A stretch of 5,282 nt of DNA from NCBI GenBank assembly GCA_031264545.1, contig JAISDV010000081.1, positions 1 to 5,282 on the forward strand, read 5' to 3'. The position numbers and the translations under genes are program-made. Every line of letters starts with the position of its first letter. Position 1 is the first letter of the stretch. Positions 1 through 5,126 of this stretch are shown in pieces. The notes beneath the pieces were generated by a model that made no database searches, had not been told where the DNA came from, and was given only the letters and a program-made list of their open reading frames with translations. This stretch comes from Oscillospiraceae bacterium (GTDB taxonomy: Bacteria > Bacillota > Clostridia > Oscillospirales > Oscillospiraceae).

Positions 1-380
1 ACGCGGCTGAACATGGTATGGATGTCCGCGACTATATTTACGATATGCCGCGCGTGATGGCGGCGGCCGACCTCGTCGTTTGCCGGAGCGGCGCGTCCAC
101 GCTCTCCGAGCTGGCTGTGCTGGGCAAGCCCGCGATACTGGTGCCCTCGCCGAATGTGACGAACAATCACCAGGAAAAAAACGCGCGGGTGCTGGAAAAA
201 GCCGGCGCCGCCGTGCTCGTGCCCGAAAGCAGGATAACGGAGGATAAGCTCCTCGGCGCCGTTTCTCTGCTCCTGAGCCGTCCGGATACGCTAGAGGCGA
301 TGAGCGAACAAATGCGGAAAATCGGCGTCGGCGACGCAACGGAACGGATTGCCGACATCATTCTCGATCTTGTCAGGTGA
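1..380 (+). CDS. murG: MurG C-terminal part (lipid II-forming GlcNAc transferase), 5'-truncated by the window
   Basis: This is the last 125 residues of MurG, read in the frame whose first full codon is at position 3; the start lies outside the window. MurG works at the inner face of the membrane and transfers GlcNAc from UDP-GlcNAc to lipid I to make lipid II. The visible part is the C-terminal, nucleotide-sugar-binding Rossmann domain of this GT-B fold enzyme. It contains the family block RSGASTLSELAVLGKP (visible residues 28-43), whose Glu belongs to the UDP-GlcNAc pocket. NNHQEKNA (54-61) matches the family's Q...NA motif, and EKAGAA follows. The C-terminal helix ends at TGA 378-380, as expected for a full-length C-terminus. 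No frameshift is seen. It is followed by murA after a 154-base spacer, so murA may have its own promoter. Identification is firm. Confidence 0.95.
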   Translation, partial: AAEHGMDVRDYIYDMPRVMAAADLVVCRSGASTLSELAVLGKPAILVPSPNVTNNHQEKNARVLEKAGAAVLVPESRITEDKLLGAVSLLLSRPDTLEAMSEQMRKIGVGDATERIADIILDLVR

Positions 381-426
381 CCGCGGAGACACACATCAGG
401 ATAGACTGGCCATAAATTGCGGCCGT

Positions 427-465
427 AGAGCGCGGTTTTCGCTCCGCAGCGCGCTTTTCTGCGGA
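427..465 (+). terminator. Competing hairpins in the murG-murA spacer; possible weak terminator
   Basis: Three inverted repeats overlap here. GAGCG (428-432) pairs with CGCTC (440-444). TCCGCAG (443-449) pairs with CTGCGGA (459-465). A longer arm, 427-434, can pair with 450-457 (eight pairs including one G-U) and ends in a short TTTT at 455-458. The last pairing excludes the first two. It could be a weak terminator of the murG transcript or a structured leader of murA. The U-run is only four bases and part of it is in the stem, so termination is doubtful. Confidence 0.3.
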
Positions 466-482
466 ACGGGGAATTAGCACAT

Positions 483-513
483 TTGACCTTTTCCGCATAG
501 TATGGCGTAAAAT
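483..513 (+). promoter_or_regulatory. Possible sigma-A-type promoter for murA
   Basis: TTGACC (483-488, five of six to TTGACA) is followed by TAAAAT (508-513, five of six to TATAAT). The 19-base spacer is longer than the preferred 17. A start point near 520 would leave only about 15 bases before the murA ATG at 535, just enough for its ribosome binding site. The same two hexamers occur before ftsZ with a 17-base spacer. Suggestive but weak. Confidence 0.3.
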
Positions 514-534
514 CCACTGTGCGGAGGGGCAAAC

Positions 535-1809
535 ATGAGCGTTTGGAAAATATCGGGCGGAAGAGCGCTTCACGGCGAAATCAAAATACAGGGATCCAAA
601 AACGCGGTCCTTCCCATTATGTCCGCGGCGATCATCAAGGGCTGTGAAACCGAATTGCTCAATTGCCCGCAGCTGAGCGACGTTGAGGCGGCGATGGAGA
701 TCCTGAAGCATCTCGGATGCACAGCCGAACGTGAGGGCGATACCGTTTATATCGATTCGAGGGGAATGAACCGGACCGATATTCCGCACGATCTCATGCG
801 GGAAATGCGCTCGTCCGTCATTTTTCTCGGCGCGATTCTGGCCAGGGCGAATGAAGCGGAGCTTTCGTATCCCGGCGGCTGTGAGCTTGGCGTGCGGCCG
901 ATTGACCTGCACCTTGAGGCGCTCCGCTGTTTCGGCGCGGAGATCAGCGAACAGGGCGGAAACCTGTTTTGCCGGGGCAGGAGCCTGAGAGGGGCGAGGG
1001 TCAACCTCTCCTTTCCGAGTGTCGGGGCGACGGAAAACGCGATGCTCGCGGCCTGCGGAGCGGCAGGCGAGACCGTTATTACAAACGCCGCCAGAGAGCC
1101 GGAGATCATTGACCTTCAGGCGTATCTGCGGAAGCTCGGCGTTTCGATTTGGGGTGCGGGGACGCCGACGATCACAATAAGCGGGTTTGTACTTAGAGAC
1201 AGGGTCGGGCACAGGGTCATGACCGACCGCATCGTCGCGGCCACCGCGCTCTGCTGTGCTGCGTCTGCCGGCGGGCGGATCACGCTCCGGGACGTCGTGC
1301 CCGCGTATTTTGAGACGGTCACAGCGGCGCTCGAGCAGATGGGCTGCCGGATAGACAGAAAATCGCATTCCGTAACCCTGGAAGCGGACGGCAGACTTCA
1401 CGCGCCGCGGCCCATCGCAACGCGGCCCTATCCCGGCTTTCCGACGGACGCCCAGCCCTTGCTGATGGCGGCCGCTCTCAAGGCGGAGGGAACGACCGCT
1501 TTTACGGAAAATATTTTTGAGAGCCGCTATCGCCACGCGGTGGAGCTGAACCGGCTCGGCGCGGACATCAGTGTCGTCGGCCGGGTGGCGGTCGTCACGG
1601 GCGTGAAGGCGCTTGTCGGTGCGCCGGTCAAGGCGACGGATCTGCGCGGGGGCGCGGCTCTGATTACGGCGGCTCTGGGGGCGCGGGGAACGACGACGGT
1701 CTACGACATCGGGCACGTTATCCGCGGCTACGAAGCGTTCGAAAAAATGCTGAATGACCTCGGCGCCGACGTCCATTATGAGGACGAACGTCTCGCGCCG
1801 GTCGGCTGA
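535..1809 (+). CDS. murA: MurA, UDP-N-acetylglucosamine 1-carboxyvinyltransferase
   Basis: MurA transfers enolpyruvate from PEP to UDP-GlcNAc in the cytoplasm, the first committed step of peptidoglycan synthesis and the target of fosfomycin. The 424-residue product is close to the usual length (E. coli 419). It has the two-lobed EPSP-synthase fold. Key residues are in their expected places: GSKNA with Lys22 and Asn23; Arg92 in EMRSS; the catalytic loop PGGCELGVRPIDLH with Cys116 and Arg121; PGFPTDAQP with Asp305, the general base position; DLRGGAAL (369-376); and Arg397 in IRGYE. Because Cys116 is kept and not replaced by Asp, the enzyme should be fosfomycin-sensitive; this is inference. The ATG at 535 is supported by GGAGGGG at 523-529, five bases upstream. 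ftsQ follows after 64 bases, so the two are probably cotranscribed. Bacillota often have a second MurA paralogue elsewhere; which paralogue this is cannot be told here. Confidence 0.97.
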   Translation: MSVWKISGGRALHGEIKIQGSKNAVLPIMSAAIIKGCETELLNCPQLSDVEAAMEILKHLGCTAEREGDTVYIDSRGMNRTDIPHDLMREMRSSVIFLGAILARANEAELSYPGGCELGVRPIDLHLEALRCFGAEISEQGGNLFCRGRSLRGARVNLSFPSVGATENAMLAACGAAGETVITNAAREPEIIDLQAYLRKLGVSIWGAGTPTITISGFVLRDRVGHRVMTDRIVAATALCCAASAGGRITLRDVVPAYFETVTAALEQMGCRIDRKSHSVTLEADGRLHAPRPIATRPYPGFPTDAQPLLMAAALKAEGTTAFTENIFESRYRHAVELNRLGADISVVGRVAVVTGVKALVGAPVKATDLRGGAALITAALGARGTTTVYDIGHVIRGYEAFEKMLNDLGADVHYEDERLAPVG

Positions 1810-1862
1810 ACACAGTCGGCCGGCGGCGTACGGCGCGTTCCCGGGGAAGCGTCCGCGAATAT

Positions 1863-1869
1863 GGGAGGG
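1863..1869 (+). promoter_or_regulatory. Ribosome binding site that fixes the ftsQ start
   Basis: GGGAGGG lies four bases before ATG 1874. An in-frame ATG at 1754 lies inside murA and would add 40 residues encoded by the end of murA and the spacer, so 1874 is preferred. The block AATATGGGAGG (1858-1868) recurs exactly before ftsZ (2812-2822). Confidence 0.8.
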
Positions 1870-1873
1870 CAAC

Positions 1874-2635
1874 ATGACTACCCGGAAAAAACAAAAGAGG
1901 CAGAAGGACGGAAGCCTGAGGGGTTTTGTTTTCAGTTCCGTTTCCTTTGTTGTGATCTGCGCAGCGCTCGTGTTCGGTATGAGTGTGTTCTTTCGCGTGT
2001 CGAATATCGAGGTCATCGGCGCTGACCGCTATACAGCGGAGGAAATTGCCGAGGCCTCCGGCATCAGGAACGGAGACAACCTCATGCTTGTCAACCGCGA
2101 GGCCGCCGCGCAGAGCGTCTATTCGGAGCTGATTTATATTGGCGAGGTCACCGTCAGGCGCAGGCTTCCGAACACAGTCGTCGTCACAGTGGCGGAAAGC
2201 GGCCCCTCGGCGGTCGTCGGAACCGATTCGGGATTCTGGCTGATCGACTATAACTGCCGGCTGCTCGAGCCGGGTAAGACGCAGGATACCGACAGCTACA
2301 TTAAAATCGCGGGTCTTTCAGCCGTCAGACCCGAGGCGGGCGCGACCCTCGGCGTTGCCGACGGGGACAAGCCCAAGGCGGCGTTTCTCAAGGCTATACT
2401 TACAGCGATGAATGCGAAGGGGCTGATGCGCGAGGTCGGTTCGATTGACCTGAGCAACGTCCTCAATGCGGAATTTGAATACCGCTCGGGCAGGCTCAGG
2501 GTCCAGCTCGGCAGCAATGATGATCTTGACTATAAATTCGGGCTGCTGCTGTCCGTGATCGAAAAGCTCGATGCGCAGGATACCGGGACGATTGATCTTT
2601 CGCAGGAAAAGAAAGCGCAATTCCGCCCCGCCTGA
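1874..2635 (+). CDS. ftsQ: Cell division protein FtsQ/DivIB
   Basis: FtsQ/DivIB is a bitopic membrane protein of the divisome that, with FtsL and FtsB/DivIC, recruits and controls the septal peptidoglycan synthase. The product has 253 residues, a usual size (B. subtilis DivIB is about 260). It has a short basic cytoplasmic head (residues 1-16, rich in Lys and Arg), one transmembrane helix (about 17-40) and then an extracytoplasmic POTRA domain. That domain runs from FRVSNIEVIGADRYTAEEI (40-58) through GDNLMLVN to VTVRRRLPNTVVVTVAE (92-108). The beta domain follows, with a typical FWLID at 121-125. The end TGTIDLSQEKKAQFRPA fits the family's last strand. The start is set by the GGGAGGG site at 1863-1869. 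It sits 64 bases after murA and is the gene directly before ftsZ, with no ftsA between. Sequence conservation in this family is low, but topology, POTRA and position together are convincing. Confidence 0.92.
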   Translation: MTTRKKQKRQKDGSLRGFVFSSVSFVVICAALVFGMSVFFRVSNIEVIGADRYTAEEIAEASGIRNGDNLMLVNREAAAQSVYSELIYIGEVTVRRRLPNTVVVTVAESGPSAVVGTDSGFWLIDYNCRLLEPGKTQDTDSYIKIAGLSAVRPEAGATLGVADGDKPKAAFLKAILTAMNAKGLMREVGSIDLSNVLNAEFEYRSGRLRVQLGSNDDLDYKFGLLLSVIEKLDAQDTGTIDLSQEKKAQFRPA

Positions 2636-2654
2636 TAAAGACAGCGATATCGGC

Positions 2655-2688
2655 AAAAATTCAGCAAAAAACTTAAAAACTTCCAAAA
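2655..2688. other. Helically phased A-tracts upstream of the ftsZ promoter
   Basis: Four runs of four to six A start at 2655, 2666, 2675 and 2685, that is every 9-11 bases, close to one helical turn. Such spacing usually gives intrinsically curved DNA. The set lies about 40-70 bases before the -35 hexamer at 2727, in a position where curvature or UP-like sequences can raise promoter activity. The pattern is seen directly; the effect is inferred. Confidence 0.5.
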
Positions 2689-2697
2689 TAATTATTT
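2686..2697. repeat. Perfect 12-bp AT palindrome upstream of ftsZ
   Basis: AAATAATTATTT is a perfect dyad. A second short palindrome, TAATATTA, lies at 2706-2713. Both are just upstream of the -35 hexamer, so they could be an operator, but AT-rich DNA makes short palindromes by chance. No known operator consensus is recognised. Confidence 0.3.
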
Positions 2698-2726
2698 AGT
2701 TCACATAATATTAATGCAAAGAACAC

Positions 2727-2755
2727 TTGACCAACAGGAGTTTTCGTTATAAAAT
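2727..2755 (+). promoter_or_regulatory. sigma-A-type promoter for ftsZ
   Basis: TTGACC (2727-2732) and TAAAAT (2750-2755) are each five of six to consensus and are separated by the ideal 17 bases. An alternative -10, TATAAA at 2748-2753, would have a 15-base spacer. The start point would be near 2762, giving a leader of about 70 bases before the ftsZ ATG at 2831. The AT-rich setting inside a GC-rich region supports a real promoter. It would give ftsZ expression in addition to readthrough from murA-ftsQ. Confidence 0.65.
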
Positions 2756-2816
2756 AAGGCGAATACTTAGATATATAGCCTGGACCCCTTTATGCGGTTC
2801 GGATTCATTACAATAT

Positions 2817-2822
2817 GGGAGG
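2817..2822 (+). promoter_or_regulatory. Ribosome binding site that fixes the ftsZ start
   Basis: GGGAGG lies eight bases before ATG 2831. The other in-frame ATG, at 2792, has no Shine-Dalgarno sequence and would add 13 residues (MRFGFITIWEAFD) not expected before the FtsZ N-terminus. Confidence 0.85.
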
Positions 2823-2830
2823 CTTTTGAT

Positions 2831-3949
2831 ATGTCGTTTCAGCTTGAAACCGGTCCCGAAAATGTCGTTACAATAAAGGTGGTTGGTGTTGGCGGAGCGG
2901 GAAACAATGTTGTTAACCGAATGGTCAAATCCGGAACAAAGGGCGTGGAATTCATCGCCATCAACACGGACAAGCAGGCCCTGTCCGTTTCCAGCGCAAC
3001 ACAGAAGATACAGATTGGCGAAAAACTGACCCATGGCCAGGGCGCGGGGAGCGACCCCGAGATTGGCAAACGCAGCGCCGAAGAAAGCCGCAACAACATC
3101 GCAAAGAGCTTTGAGGATGCCGACATGGTATTCATCACGGCCGGGATGGGCGGCGGGACAGGTACGGGCGCGGCGCCCATCGTCGCTGACATTGCCCGCG
3201 AATCCGGAATACTTACGGTCGGCGTTGTCACGAAGCCCTTCAGCTTCGAGGGCAAGCGCAGGATGGATCAGGCGAAGCAGGGCATTTCCGAGCTGCTCGG
3301 AAAGGTCGATTCCCTTCTCATTATCCCGAACGACCGTCTCAAATTCGCGACCGACCAGCGCGTCACCTTCGCAAACGCCTTTGAAATCGCGGACGACGTT
3401 CTGCATCAGGCCGTGACGAGCATTTCCGACCTTATTAAGAACACCGGTTTCATTAATCTCGACTTCGCCGACGTGACGACGATCATGAAGGACGCGGGCT
3501 TCGCGCATATGGGCGTCGGACACGCAGTCGGAAAGGGCAAGGCCGAGGATGCGGCCCGCATGGCGGTTGCGAGCCCCCTCATGGAGACCTCGATCGACGG
3601 CGCGCGGGGTGTTCTCATCAACATCACCGGCTCCATGGATATGGGCCTTGAGGATGTTGAAGCCGCGGCTAATCTCGTTCAGGCGGCGGCGCACCCGGAG
3701 GCGAACATTATCTTCGGCGCGACCTTCGACGACACAATGGACGATGAGATCCGCGTCACGGTCATCGCTACCGGCTTTGACGACGGTCCCGTGAAAAAGC
3801 CGGCGGAAAGCGGAAAAGCGCGTGAATCGGAAAAATCGCAGGGACTTTTCAGTGCGGCTTCCGAAATGGCGGGCGCGAAGACCCCGCCAGAGACGCAGAA
3901 GGAAGAGGATCCTTTCGACAGCATTTTCAAGATTTTCAATTCAAAATAA
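2831..3949 (+). CDS. ftsZ: Cell division GTPase FtsZ
   Basis: FtsZ is the bacterial tubulin homologue that polymerises at mid-cell into the Z-ring and organises the divisome. The 372-residue product has the full core. The N-terminal nucleotide fold carries KVVGVGGAGNNVVNRM (16-31), the tubulin signature GGGTGTG (107-113), TKPFSFEGKRR (134-144) and PNDRL (166-170). The synergy (T7) loop NLDFAD (209-214) has Asp211 and Asp214, which act on GTP of the next subunit. The C-terminal core domain ends near RVTVIATGF (308-316). A short linker of about 40 residues, rich in Lys, Glu, Ser and Ala, follows. The tail ends in EEDPFDSIFKIFNSK instead of the usual D/E-I-P-x-F-L/I-R/K peptide that binds FtsA, SepF and other partners. 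The start at 2831 follows a good ribosome binding site. The gene has its own promoter candidate at 2727-2755. Confidence 0.98.
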   Translation: MSFQLETGPENVVTIKVVGVGGAGNNVVNRMVKSGTKGVEFIAINTDKQALSVSSATQKIQIGEKLTHGQGAGSDPEIGKRSAEESRNNIAKSFEDADMVFITAGMGGGTGTGAAPIVADIARESGILTVGVVTKPFSFEGKRRMDQAKQGISELLGKVDSLLIIPNDRLKFATDQRVTFANAFEIADDVLHQAVTSISDLIKNTGFINLDFADVTTIMKDAGFAHMGVGHAVGKGKAEDAARMAVASPLMETSIDGARGVLINITGSMDMGLEDVEAAANLVQAAAHPEANIIFGATFDDTMDDEIRVTVIATGFDDGPVKKPAESGKARESEKSQGLFSAASEMAGAKTPPETQKEEDPFDSIFKIFNSK

Positions 3950-3963
3950 GTTATGCTTTTACC

Positions 3964-4004
3964 GCATAGCTCCCTCCGCCCGGGGTGGCGGGGGGAGCTT
4001 ATGC
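3964..4004 (+). other. Very stable hairpin between ftsZ and the yihY-type gene
   Basis: Arms 3964-3980 and 3987-4004 form 17 pairs with one bulged T and one G-U pair around the loop CGGGGT (3981-3986). Most pairs are G-C. No U-run follows (ATATGAGG), so it is not a normal intrinsic terminator. It may protect the 3' end of ftsZ mRNA, be a processing site, or partly block readthrough into the next gene. The left base GCATA (3964-3968) can also pair with TATGC at 3952-3956. Confidence 0.75.
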
Positions 4005-4033
4005 ATATGAGGTCCTGCCGGCGTTCCGCTGCG

Positions 4034-4041
4034 AAAGGAGG
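4034..4041 (+). promoter_or_regulatory. Strong ribosome binding site in front of a TTG start
   Basis: AAAGGAGG is a near-perfect Shine-Dalgarno sequence six bases before TTG 4048. The upstream in-frame GTG at 3985 lies in the loop and 3' arm of the 3964-4004 hairpin and has no usable site of its own, so TTG 4048 is chosen. Confidence 0.85.
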
Positions 4042-4047
4042 ACTGGC

Positions 4048-4881
4048 TTGAAAAGAGGAAGGGAGAAGGGGCGCTTCTTTGTTTATGTCAGGGAGCTTGC
4101 CGCGATTTATTACGACAGTCATGTCTCGCGTTCGGCGGCGGAGCTGTCTTATTTTCTTACGCTCTCCGTTTTTCCGGCGCTGATTTGCCTGCACGCCATG
4201 CTGGTCAGGTTCCTGCCCGGGATCTCGCTGACGCTGGACGAGCTCGAAGGGTTTATCCCCGCTGAAACGCTCGGCATTATCGCGGGCTATCTGGAATATG
4301 TTGCCGCGCATAACGACCGGACGCTGGTGACGGCGGGCGTGGTCGGTATGGCCACAACGGCGGCGGCCGCCTTTCGCTCGCTCCACAGCATTATGGGAGA
4401 TATTCAGGGCGGCTCACGCTTTAAGGGCGTGTTCACCTTTGTGTTCAGCTTTGCTTTTTCGCTCCTGTTCATGTCTGCCATCTATTTTGCGGTGATCGTC
4501 ATAGCGACGGGCGACTGGCTCATCAGGCTGGTCGGCGCCGCTTTCCCGATCGTTGCGGGGCTGCAGCTGTGGAACTGGCTGAGGTTTCCTCTGATGCTGC
4601 TGATATTCATATGGATTATCTACGGGCTTTACCGGCTGACCGCGCCGAAGGACCTGCGCGGCACCTATTTTCCGGGCGCCGCCGCCGCCGCTGGCGTTCT
4701 CGTCCTCGTCAGCGTCCTGTTTTCGTGGTTTATCAGTATATCCACAAGGTATCCGCTGATTTACGGCTCGCTGGCGTCGGTCATCATCTTCATGCTCTGG
4801 CTGTATATCTGCGGGCAGATCCTTATCATGGGCAACGCGCTCAACGTCGTTCTGCGGCGGCATCGGGCGGCTTCGCGCTAA
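4048..4881 (+). CDS. YihY/BrkB-family multi-pass membrane protein
   Basis: The 277-residue product belongs to the YihY/virulence factor BrkB family of inner-membrane proteins, whose biochemical role is not settled. The old name 'ribonuclease BN' for this family is a known misassignment. A basic amphipathic N-terminus (1-23) precedes the first membrane segment, with the family pattern SRSAAELSYFLTLSVFPAL (27-45). About five more segments follow, near 93-109, 128-153, 178-197, 210-230 and 238-268. The family's C-terminal hallmark is present as IYGSLASVIIFMLWLYICGQ followed by LIMGNALNVVL; the common form is G-A-E-L-N, so the usual acidic residue is replaced here. The polar stretch 60-90 (with LDELEGFIPAETL) lies between segments 1 and 2. 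It starts with TTG behind a strong ribosome binding site. It follows ftsZ by 98 bases across a strong hairpin, so cotranscription with ftsZ may be reduced. Terminator hairpins follow. Family call is firm; function is unknown. Confidence 0.9.
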   Translation: MKRGREKGRFFVYVRELAAIYYDSHVSRSAAELSYFLTLSVFPALICLHAMLVRFLPGISLTLDELEGFIPAETLGIIAGYLEYVAAHNDRTLVTAGVVGMATTAAAAFRSLHSIMGDIQGGSRFKGVFTFVFSFAFSLLFMSAIYFAVIVIATGDWLIRLVGAAFPIVAGLQLWNWLRFPLMLLIFIWIIYGLYRLTAPKDLRGTYFPGAAAAAGVLVLVSVLFSWFISISTRYPLIYGSLASVIIFMLWLYICGQILIMGNALNVVLRRHRAASR

Positions 4882-4893
4882 ATAAAACTATTT

Positions 4894-4912
4894 CATAAAA
4901 ACTATTTTTATG
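4894..4912. repeat. AT-rich inverted repeat after the yihY-type gene
   Basis: CATAAAAA and TTTTTATG form a perfect 8-bp stem with loop CTA. The stretch 4882-4893 (ATAAAACTATTT) is nearly repeated directly at 4895-4907. Its ACTATTTTT core (4901-4909) is the exact complement of AAAAATAGT at 5011-5019, so it may be one end of a small element. Confidence 0.55.
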
Positions 4913-4919
4913 CGCATGA

Positions 4920-4934
4920 GCGCACTGCGTGCGC
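4920..4934. repeat. Short GC hairpin
   Basis: GCGCAC (4920-4925) and GTGCGC (4929-4934) form a perfect 6-bp stem around TGC. No U-run follows. It sits in a run of alternating GC between two stronger hairpins. Confidence 0.4.
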
Positions 4935-4950
4935 ACGCGCTTGGATTTAA

Positions 4951-4986
4951 TGCTGCGGCGCGGGACGCGCCGCATGGCAGTTTTTT
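4951..4986 (+). terminator. Intrinsic terminator of the ftsZ-yihY transcript
   Basis: TGCGGCGCG (4954-4962) and CGCGCCGCA (4966-4974) form a perfect 9-bp stem around GGA. TGC (4951-4953) can add three pairs with GCA (4977-4979) past a two-base bulge. Six T follow at 4981-4986. This is the first good terminator after the last gene. Confidence 0.75.
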
Positions 4987-5027
4987 ATAGTTTGCCCGCG
5001 GCAAACTATAAAAAATAGTATTTTTTT
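4981..5027 (+). terminator. Second, overlapping terminator hairpin
   Basis: A perfect 16-bp stem joins TTTTTTATAGTTTGCC (4981-4996) to 5000-5015 around the loop CGC. Seven T follow at 5021-5027, five bases past the stem. Its 5' arm is the U-run of the previous terminator, so the two structures share bases. Confidence 0.65.
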
Positions 5028-5069
5028 GCACCACATCCGAACAGCGTTTTTGAGCCGGACAATTTAATG

Positions 5070-5126
5070 AGAGCAAGCAAACCCGCATGAACACTACGTT
5101 TACGCGGGCTTGCTCTTTTCCTTTTT
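5070..5126 (+). terminator. Long-stem terminator, orphan in position
   Basis: GAGCAAG (5071-5077) pairs with CTTGCTC (5109-5115). After a four-base bulge, CCCGC (5082-5086) pairs with GCGGG (5104-5108). TGAAC (5088-5092) then pairs with GTTTA (5098-5102, one G-U) around ACTAC. A5070 can add a pair with T5116. The run TTTTCCTTTTT (5116-5126) follows. This is a convincing intrinsic terminator shape, but only about 40 bases separate it from the previous one and no gene lies between. Confidence 0.7.

Noticed and set aside
1754..1873. Earlier ATG start for ftsQ overlapping the end of murA
   Set aside because: The added residues come from murA and spacer DNA, and the ATG at 1874 has a strong ribosome binding site followed by a typical basic head and membrane helix.
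373..2016. Long open frame (547 codons) on the - strand across murA
   Set aside because: It is antisense to murA, whose catalytic residues are all intact. Its translation is Arg/Pro-rich and unlike any known fold, as expected from a GC-rich shadow frame.
2747..3694. Open frame (315 codons) on the - strand across ftsZ
   Set aside because: It is the shadow of a strongly conserved ftsZ and covers its promoter. It has no recognisable domain.
3985..4047. Earlier GTG start for the YihY-type protein
   Set aside because: It lies in the loop and arm of a stable hairpin and lacks a ribosome binding site. TTG 4048 follows AAAGGAGG at proper spacing and gives a family-like N-terminus.
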